A DNA stretch of 64,000 nt from Cardiocondyla obscurior (lineage: Eukaryota > Arthropoda > Insecta > Hymenoptera > Formicidae), in contig NC_091870.1 of NCBI RefSeq assembly GCF_019399895.1, forward strand, positions 2,562,001-2,626,000, given 5' to 3'. Position numbers and translations under genes: made by a program. Shown here in pieces: positions 48,501-61,593 of the stretch; position 1 is the first letter of the stretch, and each line of letters starts with the position of its first letter. The notes under the pieces are model-generated. The model had not been told where the DNA came from. It was given only the letters and a program-made list of their open reading frames with translations, and did no database searches.

Positions 48501-50173
48501 GTCGAAGAAGCTCGTTTTGTTTCCTTTAATCTGCCTTACCAAACTTGTCTTCAATTTCCTGCGCAACGTCGGCGCATAGCAATGATATCAATATGCACGG
48601 AGGTTATCGTCCGAATAAATGCATCAACATGCCGGGAAATAAATATCGATTAAGAAAGCTAGGGTTATTCTTATTAAATAGTCGAATTCTTTCTCGCTTC
48701 GATCGGAGAACATATGCTTTTCCCGAAGTGCTTTTTTTTTTTTTTTATTGATACAATGTTGCGAAAATTTTTTTCGGTTCTCTAAGGATGTTACTCGAAT
48801 TTGATTGAACGGTACGAGGGCAAACTCGCACAATACATGCGCAGGATCAAACGAGCCAAACCACCCTATGAGAGTACTGAAGTGTTTTATTACTCACCAG
48901 TACAAACCGGTCCATAAAAAAAAGGTTTGTTTGAAAATATGCCTCCGCATTCGGTAACGCGTTGCAACTTGCAGTATATGCGGCACTTTTTGAATGCATA
49001 TGTGTACAGCGGAGTACGGACCATATCGAGTGCTCGTCTATACCCATAAAATCTCATGCCAGTCCGGGGGTCTGTTATTTTGCCGTCGAAACGATCGAGT
49101 TCTACCCGAATGGCAAAATGCTTTATCTCCCGCTTTCCGATATTCCGCCGCGTTAAAGAGAGCGCCGCTTCCTCGTGCGATTTTTCAATAACGGAACTCA
49201 CAATATTTATGTTTAAATATTTTTTTTTTTTTTTTTTTTTAGTACGACCACTATCAATGAATTTGCAAAAATATCTCCCCTTTATACCGGCAAACTTTTC
49301 ATTAGCAAGGAATGCAATAATATATGATTCAGAAAATAAACAAAAATACATTCCCAATTTTACGTTATAAGATTGATAAGAAAAAAAAAAAAAAATGTTT
49401 TTTTCATCGCGTTTTAAAAGATAAATAATAATTGGAAATAGATTATTGAAAGAAAGTAACGAAGATTAATCAATAAAAAAATACCAAGAGAATTCCATCT
49501 TAGAGCAGCACAGTGACAGAAAATATATGTACATATTTCAAAGGGAATCAAATGCAACAGACATATAATATTTAGAATGTAAATGAAATAACTAAAAGCG
49601 TGGCACAATGCAAAACCGACTTTCTCTCTCATTTATATATTCAATCGGATTTGTGTCTTATATAAACTGCCCTATATTTAATTCTAAAGTTAATTACGTA
49701 AAGTGATGATATTGCAATGACTGTAATACCGCAGATCAATAGATATGCAGCATTTATTAACAAATCTATAAATGTAACTAATTATTATACGTGCAATAAC
49801 ATCTTTGGTTATTTTCTAAAACTGCATAATTTACTATACATATATATAAATTAGTTAATTAGTAATTCCATAAATGGCGACTGAAACAGTACATGATTAA
49901 ACTAACTGATAAGTATCGAAACTTATCCGCCGCTTAAAAATGACGATATAATATTTAACATAATATTCGGCATATAAAGTCTTGTACATATAACGCGTGG
50001 AAGTGTAGAGCGAGAGAGAGAGGAGAGACGGGCAGGCGGCGGGGCGAGGGAACAGAACTGGGTTCCCCCACCACTCCCACTCTCGCTCTGTCCTTCTCCG
50101 GCAGTCGAGTGATACGCACGTACGCAGGAGCCGCGCTCCGTCCGTGCCGAAAGTGATACGCATTTGCGCTCAA

Positions 50174-50230
50174 TGATGACCTCTCGGCACGAGTCCTACC
50201 TTCTCCTCCTCATTCTCGGTACGCGGAGAG
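50174..50230 (+). other. Signal-peptide-like start followed by a possible splice donor; speculative
   Basis: An ATGATG starts a short frame, M-M-T-S-R-H-E-S-Y followed by LLLLILG, that reads like the beginning of a signal sequence. It reaches a possible donor ATTCTCG|GTACGC within about 50 bases. A TATAAA at 49973 and a GA-rich tract at about 50010-50025 lie upstream. No downstream exon in a compatible frame was identified, so this is only a candidate first exon for the plus-strand locus around 50-52 kb. Short hydrophobic starts arise often by chance. Confidence 0.15.
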
Positions 50231-50414
50231 CACCTAGGGTTACGTCTCCTTATCTAGAAGTATGTAATATCCTTACTTATGCCTTTCATCGTGTATCGTA
50301 ACATCGCGAATTAGTCGTCGGTCAGTAGAGGCTCGGTGGCGGGACTTGAGTGACGAAAACCGCGACGTATTCACCCGTTAATGATTCGTCGTACGTCGAG
50401 TGGGATTATTTAGC

Positions 50415-50678
50415 GTGATATTCGCCGTGAATTTCTTCGCGCGGCGAGGAACGAAACGTGGCACGTGTTACGTAAGTGCGTACGTAGGTTGCGGCGCTGG
50501 GCTGTATATGTATTCGCGTAGCGGTCACGTTATCACCTTGGACCGTGTGTGATATTCGCCGTACATTTCTTTGCACAGCAAGGAACGGATCGTGGCGCGT
50601 GCTACGTAGGTACGTACGTAGATCGCGGCGCGGGCTGTTTACGTATTCACGTAGCGGTCATCACCTTGGACCGCGTTA
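50415..50678 (+). repeat. Two-copy 134-bp tandem repeat upstream of the A-B-C modules
   Basis: GTGATATTCGCCGT begins copy 1 at 50415 and copy 2 at 50549. The copies share the segments GGAACG, ACGTGTTACGTA/GCGTGCTACGTA, GTACGTAG, GCGGCGC, GGGCTGT, and GTAGCGGTCA followed by TCACCTTGGACCG. Copy 2 has a 3-base deletion near its end. The unit is rich in ACGTA palindromic words. It sits 200 bases upstream of the first A exon, so it may be promoter or first-exon sequence of that transcript. Confidence 0.85.
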
Positions 50679-50873
50679 AGTACGAAGTTAACCGGGTTAG
50701 GAGGCGTCGAAAAATAACTTACACAGTAAGGTACATACGATCGTCGTGGGTTACTGAATTTTACATCGGAAAGTAATTCGCGGATGCGATCACGTCGCGG
50801 TGGGCGAACGATCTATATAATTATCGGAATATTAAAATTATAATGCTAATCAAATGTGATTTTTTTGTTTCAG

Positions 50874-51337
50874 ATAAGGATCCGGAGGAGAATCTAACGC
50901 GTCGTCGTAGTTGAAGTTGCATCAACGAGCTGCAATCGGTAGGTTTTTCTGTTTCGGAAGTGTTGCACAGACTCGTGGAATTTTTATTAATTATTCGGGC
51001 TTTTGTTGCAGGTGACCAGCGCGAAGACGAAAGCCAAACGCTCTGAGAGGAAGCTAGCCACTTTGACGGGAAGTCTGGCAATCTGAGAGGAGGAGGAGGC
51101 CTCGGAAAGGCATCGGGCATCAGCGGAGCAACCCTCAAGGTAAAGATCTTTTCTCAACACAAAACTAATAGCTTTTCGTAACGGAATACTTAATTTTTAA
51201 TTATTTATTCGAAATATTAATTCGAAGCGTATTAAGTTTTTTTCATTTTCTTTTTCTTTAAGATTGAATGTTTGTATATCTCTACATTTAATGTTTTATA
51301 TTTTTTTGTTACAGATGAACTCCGCTGCTGCGCATCG
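50874..51337 (+). ncRNA. Spliced module A-B-C, copy 1 (putative non-coding transcript)
   Basis: Three exon-like blocks with matching splice sites. A, 50874-50938: acceptor TTGTTTCAG, donor TCG|GTAGGT. B, 51012-51139: acceptor TTTGTTGCAG, donor CAAG|GTAAAG, ending in a purine-rich CTGAGAGGAGG...GGCATCAGCGGAGCAAC segment. C, 51315-51337: acceptor TTGTTACAG, a 23-base microexon with GCTGCTGCGCATC, donor CG|GTGAAG. Introns are short (73 and 175 bases). A and B contain stop codons in the frames tested and the copies differ by indels that shift frame, so a non-coding RNA or 5' UTR exons is the likeliest reading. Strand is set by the splice consensus. I do not recognise this family. Confidence 0.5.
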
Positions 51338-51652
51338 GTGAAGTTAGTAGCATGCTTTCTTTTTTCTTTTTTAATATTAAGCAATTCGGGTGGGAAATCT
51401 ACAATACATTGCAACCGGACAAATTAAATGCAAAATAAATTAATAATCTAAAATAATAAAATATATATATATTCGCGGATAGTGAGGTAATAAAATACAA
51501 AATAAAATGATCCTAATAAAAAAATATCCAACCACCAATTCTATATTTTTATGTATTAATATAAATTACTGTACCTATGTAATTTAACTTGATATTGTTA
51601 CAGTTCAGCATTTTTTTGGATTTTTATTTAAGCGAAACGAGAGTCTCGCTTT

Positions 51653-52158
51653 GATAAAAAATCCGAAGGAGAAATTGTACCGCACGCCGATATAAGAAAT
51701 TATACAAACCACGGTCGGTTTGTCGGTCGTTCCGCGAATTCCGTACAGTATACGGGCGTATTTTTCTTTGGCGTGGCTTTATTTTAAACGGGAGTGCCGG
51801 ACAGAAACGCGCGTACGTAATAAATAATTGTAAAATCACGGTCGGGGTGTTCGCGAGTTACTTGTGCGCGGAAGGATGACTCGACACGCAAACTGAGAGG
51901 AGGAGCAGACCCGGGACGGGATCTTGCGTCGGCAGAGCAACTCTTAGGTGAATATTAATTCTTTTTTTATACCGCTAACTTTGTCGCTTTGTTAATAAAT
52001 CATTTTATTATTTAATTTATTTAAATAAAAAATCAGAGACGCGTAAATTCTTTTTTTTTAAGACAGTGGATATTTTCAGCACCTCTACAATTGATATTTT
52101 TTAATTTTCTGTTACAGTCACCCGCTGTATCGTCAACTCTGCTGCTGCGCATCAATTG
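51653..52158 (+). ncRNA. Spliced module A-B-C, copy 2 (degenerate A)
   Basis: A second copy displaced by about 0.8 kb. The A-like block (about 51653-51690; GATAAAAAATCCGAAGGAGAA against GATAAGGATCCGGAGGAGAA) has lost the AG acceptor. B-like block from 51893 (CTGAGAGGAGGAGCAGACC...) ends at donor TTAG|GTGAAT after 51947. C-like block 52118-52158 has acceptor CTGTTACAG, contains AACTCTGCTGCTGCGCATC (one mismatch to copy 1) and ends at ATTG|GTGAGT. The B-C intron (170 bases) is also alignable with the copy 1 intron near its 3' end. Offsets rise from about 779 to 819 bases, so the copies have diverged by indels. Confidence 0.5.
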
Positions 52159-55100
52159 GTGAGTCGCATGGTTTTTTTTTATATTTCTTTTACATTTCCA
52201 GCGCTCGTATGGGGAAAACATTGTTACAGGCGAAAAAATAATAATTAAAACTTGTAATAAAATAAAAATATCTAATAACAAAAACTCGATCGAGCAATAG
52301 CGGAGCAATTTAGCGAGGGCGATGTTTCCGTATTAATTCTAGGGATATTAATCAACAAATTCCATTAAAGCTGTGCGAGATAACTCCTGTCAAATCGTGT
52401 AATGTCGGGTGGGACATTCGTAGATTACTATTAATATAACGTGGCGCGAAATGGAGGGGTGTATTTTAATCCTTTTAATCAGGTAGCGGGATGCAATGGC
52501 TTAATTACACCCGAGCGTTATCGCGTACGAATGAGCCGGAAACCCTTTATGAGATCGCACTCTTTTATTACGCTTTTACGATGAAACGAATTTAGCGAGT
52601 GCGATATCGCGCCGCTATGCACAGACGCGAGTTAGATTTTACGTCGGACGACAGAAGGGAGGGAAAAAAAAAATCTTATTAACATTAGCCGCGCTAAACG
52701 CTTCATCGGTATCCGCGTAATTTTGTCGTCGTTAGGTCGAACGCAGAAACGAAGTAGGTAAGGCAAGCAGGTAGCAAAAAAAAAAAAAAAATAAAAGAAA
52801 ATAAAAAAACAAATCGGTAGGACTGTATTTATTTTTGCATACGGCGTATATACTGCACGGCTACGTTCGCGCCGGCTCATATGCAGCGTACCGTTCACGT
52901 AGAAAAATTGAAATATGATGCGAAGCCTTCGCTGCTACAGTAGTAATTTCACGGTGGTCTGCGCTTCATACTGTTATCGCGCGGGCATACGGTGAATGAC
53001 CATGAGCAGTGCTCAGGCGGTGGCGTGGTATTTAAATGACATTTAATAGTTCCCCACCTCCCGCCCCCCCCCTGGTGTGACTCTCTATTTCACGCTGTGG
53101 GCCAATCTTGAACGTCACCGTAACGACGCGACGTCACCCCTGTAGCGTATCAAGTGCAGTTTCGACGTGTGCCGGTATAGTATATCGGCGGGCGCTCGGA
53201 TTATTTCCCAATATTTATCTCGCGACGGCAGGAAGCGCGAAATTTATCCGCGCGCTGGTTCCAAAATCAAACGCACCCAGCTCGAGAAATAGGGGATCAA
53301 GTTTACCTGAAACGGCTCGCGAGAGAGGGAAATTGCAACAGCGTCACGCCGGTGGCGTGAACGACGTTGCAAAATGATCTCAATACAAACGCTATCGCGG
53401 CGATTTGTTAAATTGATCGCGAAAAAAAAAAAAATAAAATAAAAGCTTAGTTTACCGAGCCCCGATGACGGAGAATGATGGAAACGTGACCAGAATTCAA
53501 TTAAATCAATGGTTCAGATGAGAGGGCCGAGCTGTCCCGGCCCTCACCCGCCTCCGACTGACGATTATACAACAGTTATCCCTTTTCATGCCTCGCGCAT
53601 GAAACCCCTTTCAACCTCGATTGCCATAGGCATGCGTTGCTCGATGACCTAAAGTTTTAATGCCCCGAATCAGTGAGCGCACTGGATTTAATAGATGGCC
53701 AAAGCCACCCCCGCAGCCATTGCACTTTACGGCAAAGCCGGGGCCTTTGAATGTCGCGCGTGCCATGCATCGAACGTTATTCGCAATTTATCGCTTCGCC
53801 CGGAACAAAGAGACCGCTCATCTCTCGTCAGAATTTCTTGTGTATTTTTATTATTAACTTACGCATTGCATTATCCCCGAGGGGTGGGTCACCATTTTAC
53901 GCAATTAATTTGCCGAATGCGAAAAATTTTCAAAACGTGAAAACACACCGGTCAAATAAAGTGTGCTAACTGAACAAAGAATTCGAAGGTATAACCCGAC
54001 GACCTTTTTAAGGGAGGGAAAAATTAATAAAAAAAAAGGAACAAATTAATTTGATCGAAATTTGATTTTCAAAAATATGAATAACCAAGTCATTGTATAA
54101 AAATGTCGTAACAGCAGATGTTATTAAAAGGGAGAATTGAAATTGAAACGTGCATAAATATTTGCTTGAATAAACACGATCCGGAATTCAGGAAATATAT
54201 TTCATGTATATTTTTGAGAGAAATATTCGTTAAATCAGCAAATTACATACGACAGATTTTTCGAAGGCTTTCGAAAGCCTTTTTTTTTCCCCCAAGAATT
54301 ATCCGCGCCGTGCAACTTATTTTATTTATCCGCGGCGGTGATTTTTCGTACAAGCGTTACGTAAAAGTTTACCGAAACGTGGCTGAGAATCTTGGGTTCG
54401 TTATTTCATGAATATGAGAGCGCGAGAGACAACGCTCGGTATGTAAAATCTTGATGCACCGTCTACGAAGGGTGCGATCGATATTAAGCCGTCGGTTGCA
54501 TACGACCTCGGCAATGATCGGGCATCATTCGCCCGCGAATTTCGTGTCTCGAAGGAGTTGGGAGCCGCGCTGTCGATTCGCATGTCGGATTACCAGACGC
54601 GTCGCGCAATTTTCAACAACATAATGCCAATATACATTTGCATCCCATAGTAGGCCACGGCTTTGCCGCCGCAGCGCCGCGGTTTCGTGCCCCGAGGCTG
54701 TCGTCCGTTGCATCTATATTATGCACACGTGACACACGGACGCGAAAGCGCTATTCCCGTACGAACGAGAATGATACGCGAGTAATCGGGCTGCGGCGAG
54801 CGCGGAGGCTATTTCATCTCTGTTTATATCTGCATTCGTCGCATGCGTGCGAAAAATAGATTAATCCGAGTTCCTTTATTAGATTGCGACTTCCCGCCGT
54901 GAAAATATTTAATTTTATCCTTTAGCTGCAGTTCTTGTATCTGAAACGTCGAATCTACGCCCGACGAAATTGCGTCTGTTGTATTTCTCTAACCAAAATT
55001 TATGTCGGTATTTCTAATATATTTTTCTAATTATTTTTCTAACTGCGTCCACACGAGAGCGCTTTGTATTTTACGCGTGATAAAAAAAAAAAAAGAAAAA

Positions 55101-56480
55101 AAATAGGGAAGAAAAAATTGCTGTATTTGAGGCGCTAATGGGCCATGTTTCTATCGATTCCCTCCTTTTGTTGAGCTGCACATCCAGTTTGAAAAGTTGC
55201 CAATAAAAGGCATAGCGAGGCGCGAGAATTTGCCCCGACCTCCATGCCGCAGTTTGTATGTAAATGCATGCGTTACAGCGCGTATGCACGTTTTATATCC
55301 CCGACGGCGGTTCAGCTTGTACACGCGATTTTAAAATGCACGACACTCGCATGCGATAATATTAAATATTTACGGCAACAATTAGTTGGTACAATTTATC
55401 TTTATCTCGGCATTGTAATATCAACGTCGCAACGATACAAATTCACAATTATACCCGACGTCGCTAATGACACGGCACATTCTGCCGGTTTCCGTATTCT
55501 CGGGGTACTCGCAAAATTCCACCCTCAACGTAGACGAATATTTCAATGGAGAAGGGAAAAGACAATTTGCGTTTATAGAGCTTCGTTCCTCGGAAGTGAG
55601 CTTTGGCGCGAGCTTTAGAACCAAGCGTGGGCGTGTAAAATCGTGAGGGGGAAAAAAAAAAGAAAAAAAAAGAAAAAACAATTAGGACCGTTGACATGAG
55701 GTTTATCGCGCCGCAGAATTTACTGCCGCCGTTCGGTAAGCTAAAGACAGAGACATCGGAAAATCACCGTGGCCCTTCGATTTTCTCGAGGTAGACGCCC
55801 CCAACGAGCTTCGATGGGGTGACGGAATTTACCAACGCGTGCCGGCATCAAAAAGGACGAGAAAATTCTATATACGAAGCTTCTCATAAATTTCTGCAGG
55901 ATTAAGCTTTAAGATTTTATGGCAAACGGGCTATGAAATATTTATCGGTAATTTTGATATTAAAATATCCGAGTTATTTCGCCGTTTTGCGATATCATTG
56001 CCGAGGTATTTGTTTCTGAAGCTGCGAAAAGCCCGAGAGATTTTGAAGTAACGTTATTACGGCGCCGTCATCGAGCTTGTTGCACATCGACGCGATTGCA
56101 GAAACGCTTTAACGCGCGTATGTGTACCGACACGTCACCCACGCAGACGATACATTCTAATCCGCAGTCTCTCATTAGTCGAAAAGCCGTCTTAGCAACG
56201 TAATCATTTAATCTGATTGATATAACGCGTGATTATTTAGGCGATAAGCGCTAATTAACTAATTACTACGCATTAATCCTTGAATATTATAATCTAAAAA
56301 AAAAAATCTGCATAAAAGCATATTAAAACTAAAATATTGCACTTTATCTTGCTCGAAGCGCTTCGCTCACTTTCTTAACAGTTCAAAGACGCGCGCTTTT
56401 GAAGACGGAAGAGAATTGAGATTTCGCTTTTAAAGAACAATCCAATTTAATGCAGTAAGGAAGATAAAGGGAGATAAAAA

Positions 56481-56510
56481 GAGATAGAGAGAGAGAGAAA
56501 GAGAGAGAAA
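56481..56510. repeat. (GA)n-rich tract
   Basis: GAGATAGAGAGAGAGAGAAA-type purine tract of about 30 bases. Simple sequence. Confidence 0.8.
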
Positions 56511-57473
56511 ACAGAGATTAAGCAATAACGTCTTACCGAGATTTGTATGCCGAAAAATAGCATTTCTATCGACCGTTAAAACATGCGCGTGCCCTGATCG
56601 ATACGTTACTTTCATGGATATCCAATCTCGTACGTGCAAATCGTATCAAGCATGTTGGACTTCTCTAAAGAAAGCGATCCTTCTAAACTGCAACGGCGCT
56701 GGCAACAGAAACTCGATCTTCCGTACATGCATCAAGTACATGCGCCAAGTACATACTCGTATAGTTTCATAGGGAAGATGCGCTCACGTGACCGTCAAGG
56801 AATATGATACCACGTATACAGGCGAAGCCCTTGAGAAAATACTCGACAGCGTAATACTTTAAAGAATTATTTAATTTAGCCCGAGATGACAAGTGGGGAA
56901 TTTTTCTTAATCCAATTACTAAACCGTTTCTTCGGGAAACTTATGCACGTCATTTTTCGTCCGAAAAGAAATAAAAAGGAAATAAATAAATTAATAAATA
57001 AAAATCGTACGGTTAATTTTAAGAAACCGAGCGTCGCTAAAGTGTAAATTTATTTAATTCCACTGCGTTTATCGTAAAGTGGACACGCGTCACGCGCGGG
57101 TACACGCTGCAATCTAGATGGCACGAACAATATGCGAGTTTCTTGCCCGTGATGAAGTGCCAGGCCGTAGTCACAGTATACGAAGCATTTTCGGAGAATC
57201 CAATTTTCCAAGATTCTCAGCACCTTAACCTGGTATTATCTCTTAAGCGCGCTTGCTCCATAATCGCCTTGGCTAGGCCAGGACACGAGCGCTTAGTAAA
57301 CACACCTATTTCGCAGCCGTAAATCGCCGACGTAAACGGCGACGAGGCATGCTAGATCCCGGCGGAACATCGAGGATATTCTTCCCGTGTAATCACGTAT
57401 CTGCGGTTTTCACGTGTGAAATATCAGCGGTTACCCGAATATACAAAAACATTACACGAATGTGAAAAACGCC

Positions 57474-57474
<1 letters not shown>

Positions 57475-57513
<39 letters not shown>
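57475..57513. repeat. A39 homopolymer followed by C6 and A7
   Basis: The longest homopolymer in the window, directly followed by CCCCCC and AAAAAAA. Length and the abrupt C-run make sequencing or assembly error plausible here. Confidence 0.9.
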
Positions 57514-57515
<2 letters not shown>

Positions 57516-60076
57516 CCCCAAAAAAAACTTGATTTCGCAAATCCGTATTGAAAATAACCCGTTCACGTGATTCGAAATAATCGCGCGGCATTATGCGAGT
57601 GCCTCAATAAAAACTGGGAGAAAAAGAGAAAAAGATTGCGGGTGTATATGTAATATTTCAATAAATATACATAAATAATATTAATCACATCACACGCTCG
57701 TGTAATGAGAAATATTACGTAAATGTACGCGAAGCAGCATCGCATTTATTAAAATTTGCGTTAAAATATTATGGCACGGCGAGATCGTGCGCCAATTTTA
57801 ATCATCTCCCGATACGCTCGGTAAAAACACGAGATATTTCATACAAAAACTGAGACATTCATGCGCGGAAATAATAACATTGTCGGTGGCTCCCGATTTA
57901 CGTTAAAACCACCGTAATCAGAGGGGAGGGTTGGTTGCCAAGTTATTACATTGTTTGCTCAAAAGCTTCAATATCTACCACCCCTCTTTATCTTCCACGC
58001 TCGTCTTTCACTTTAAACGAATTCGCGTAACGATATAAAGCGAAATATTAATCTCGCCTTAAATCTTTGATGTAAGTCTTACTTTACATGGCTTTCTCAA
58101 AAAGTTACCTTAAACTTTTAGTATTATCCGACCTATTATTAATTGCTGCCGACTCCCCTCCTGATTCGCGATAAACGGCAAAAGGGAAGCAAGTTATTAC
58201 ACGTTGAATACGTAATATAATTTCTAACAAAAAAAAACCCAATTGGCGAATTTAACGCGAAATACATACGTCGTATATTTCTTTTCCCTTTCAATGCCTT
58301 TTTTTAATACTCGTCTACAAAAATGTTATTTTAATAAAATAAAATATACTCCGGTCGAGCGTGCGGCACATAAAGAATACATTATCCTCACGGTGAACTT
58401 AATCGAAACTTCAATACTGAATTCATGAATAATAGTGTCATCTAACTTCATCTATAATCCACAATGAAGTTTAAAGCTATTCCCAAACCCGTTTGCAATT
58501 CCAAATTGCAGAACTGCGCCATCGGGGCTGTCGAAGCAAACGATCGAACTGTAATAATTGTTTGGAGATGCAACGACCTGTCGTCTCTCCGCAAGCGCTG
58601 ACCGTACAAGAGAATTTGTGATTTCGGTTCATCGACCGTTTGTCGAACATAATCTTTATTGTTCCGAACGCTGTCAGTGCGACTCCTGGGGGAATCTACC
58701 TCCCCCCCCCCTCTCCCCTCTCGCCACCCTCACTAAATATTACATGACGTTCTATGCGAGCTCAATTATATGTAAATGTTTCGTTGTGTTGGCGAAACGC
58801 GTGCATGTACCCGCATACGTACATAAACTTTATTGTAACGAAACAACCGTTCTTGTCTCTCGATGGAAATTTCGCAGAATCCACGAAATCCAATTGAGGC
58901 TGTATCGATTGACGCTGAATCGCAACACTCTAATTTCACGTGGGCGTGAAAATTTGGATTGCAAACCCGACAGAGACGCGTGTCCTACAAATGTATGCCC
59001 GGAACAATCTTCTTTTACTTTCGACTTTAATGACAGCGCGCGCGCGGACAATGCTAACGTTTCTCACTTTGAGAAAAGGTGTTCTAGTTTCCTGCCCGCC
59101 CCGTTTCTCTCTTCCTCTCGTTTCGAGTGAGCCTTTTTTTGTCGGTTTTGCGCGCCACTGCGAAGCCGTGACAAACGCGGTGGCGAGAATGGCCGCCGAA
59201 AAGAGCACTTTTTTGTGTTTGCTTTCGGTCTGGTTAGCCTTTTCTAAAATTAATTCTGCCTAAGATTACTTTCCTCGTTCCATAGAATTTCACACTTTTC
59301 CTTTTTTTTTCTTTTTTCTTTTTTTTTTTATCGCAGGCAGAATTTATATTATATTTCCTAAGTAACACTTAAACGAATATTTTAAACGGATTATGTCATA
59401 AATATTTATATACGTATTTATTTGGTTTTAGCAAATATTTTCAATAATTTACACGCATTAATATAAATTTTAAATATACCTTTCCCGCGGAGGTAAAATT
59501 CATCTAAAATTGAACGGAAAATAAAATATTATTCCGATCTTCCCTTTGATCTCAAAGTATTGCGACCCTGCGTCGAGTTTTCGTTGGGTAACGCGCGCAA
59601 ATCGCCGAGGCGATTAATGATGATGCGAAAAATATCGCGGGCCTTTAAAAGCGCATAATCTTCGGGAGGGAGGGAGGAGACGGAGGGCTGAGCTATTACG
59701 CGTGCGATCTCCGGTATGTAGCAAAGCCGAAAGTATAATCTTTCTTCGAGCGAGCGTGATATCGTAAACGGCGCGGTGTATAAAGCGTATCGCCCAGCTG
59801 GGTTACATAATGCGAGAGCGTAAAATAGAGGCATAATTCAAAATTGCATAAGACGGCAGGGCTACGACCCCATAACTCGCGCGGTGAAGTGATTGCATCC
59901 CCCCGCCGATGCGCTCGTTCCGTTCGGATAAATATCTGAAAGTTGGTACCGTAGAGTTCGTCACCGACGTCGTTTCTCTTTTATGCGGCTTTCTATCGTG
60001 ACCGGGGCGCGTTCTGCATCGTGCCGCACTTCGGCATCGATTTTTCGCGCGCGACTTTTGGTCCTTTCAGAGATCG

Positions 60077-60124
60077 TGCCGTGCCACGCTACGCCGCGCC
60101 ATACCGTGCCGTGTCGCGTCGCCT
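60077..60124. repeat. Degenerate CGTGC/CGCGC pentamer repeat
   Basis: CGTGCCGTGCCACGCTACGC and similar five-base words repeat imperfectly over about 48 bases. Cryptic GC-rich microsatellite. Confidence 0.7.
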
Positions 60125-61593
60125 CGCGACTAAAAATGTACGAAATTAATATCATCCGTCAATCTCCATAATCCCGGAACATGCCGCGGGTACATCGGGA
60201 ATAGCGCCGTCCTCCTTTCGAAGCCTCTCCGAAACATTGCCGACATTCACGGCCGCGCAAATTCACAATGGCACCGCGTCATTTTTGTAATTCGACGACG
60301 CTGGGGTGACGTATACCACCCGCTAAAACTTCCACGACAGCGGCAAAAATTTATACGTGTCGCAGTTTACAACGTTACTGCGCCCAGTTTGACAATCAAT
60401 CCCCGCGCTCTGCAATTTACTCAATTGTCACGCGACGTATCTTTTCCTGCGAGAGTTTATTACCGTTCAGTCACGGCTATCTGTAAAGATACCGCTAAGT
60501 GAAAGAACTTTTGAAATACAATAATGTCGGACTTGTACTCTTTAACTTCGTCAGAAGTCATGAAGCACTTGAATAAGAGTTAAAGCGTTGATACTATTTT
60601 TATTTAAAGCTCCGCAAAGAAAGAGATAAACTTTGAAATGGACAATCTTTTAATATGTTTTACGCATCTTTTTTTTTCTTCTTCTTCTTTTTTTTTCCGT
60701 CACGTAAAAACATTCTACGTATAACGTGAATAAAATAACGACGCCCTATATTCTTCTTGGGTTTTCCACTTTATCGCGAAGCAGACAATGCCAGATGGGA
60801 CCGTCTGAATCGAACATGACGAAAGATTTGCCGATACGCTCCTTTTCGTTTGCACTGCGAAAGGATGCACTCTCGAGCGGATACGGCAAGAAATGCCATG
60901 CCTTCGGAAGAATCGAGAAGACGCGTCGTGTCAACAGTACGATCGCGGGGGTCGCCGGTGTATTGTTCGTTTCGAAGCGAAAAATGTGTAACGAGTTAAC
61001 GTCTATCCCCGCGGGTATACCCGGAAAATAAACTAGGCCGCGCGCTACCCACCTGGCTTGTCAAAACTTCCGTCGGCGAGCTTTGCCGGATGACGTAGAA
61101 ACGCCCGCGCAAACCTGTCGAAGCGCGGCCACATTTGCACGAATATGCACGAATAATCGCGGAGGTGTGGTGGATAACAACGAAAGGGCGCGTCGTTCGT
61201 GAAACGTGCGCGCCAATTAAGCTTTTCCGAGTCTTCGCTAGAAATTATGTAGAGTGTCTCGCAAAGTCCTTACAGTGAAACTTTATTCTCTAACGAACTC
61301 GACGAAGCAATTTCCTCTCGAGCAAAATTTGATCGGATGTCGTATTTTCTTTTTTCTTTTTTTTTTTCTTTATTCTTTTTTTTTCTTTTTTTTGTTTTGT
61401 TTTTAATACACTTGGATATTAAAAAGCGCGCGTTATTTACTCGTATTTTTTCCTACGTAAAAAGAAACGATTTTATATTTAATAATTTTTTAATAATGAA
61501 CTATGTACGGTCACGGAATTTTCGGGAGTAGTATGCGTTTGTTTGTCGCTGCGAAGCGACCGGCGTCGTGTCTCGCGCGCGCGGTATTCGCAT

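Larger units (their letters stand above)
31261..49960. other. Long non-coding stretch
   Basis: About 19 kb without a supportable gene. Open frames of up to about 219 codons occur (for example minus strand 39484-40143 and 36015-36599), but they run through polypyrimidine or CpG-rich sequence, are arginine/serine-rich and show no domain. Simple repeats are frequent: T16 at 33138-33153, C10 at 32972-32981, an A run near 33880-33900, A/G tracts at 35051-35099 and 41809-41848, T-rich runs at 47488-47519 and 49220-49240. Probably intronic or intergenic. Confidence 0.5.

Noticed and set aside
49802..49812. TCTTTGGTTAT, identical to the 5' half of the miR-9 mature sequence
   Set aside because: The match stops after 11 bases and no complementary arm able to form a pre-miRNA hairpin was seen nearby.
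58558..59130. 190-codon plus-strand open frame
   Set aside because: Contains a proline run from a C homopolymer and no domain; composition like surrounding chance frames.
59189..59263. 24-residue signal-peptide-like frame starting M-A-A-E-K
   Set aside because: It ends at a stop with no splice donor inside a suitable position; short hydrophobic frames arise often by chance.
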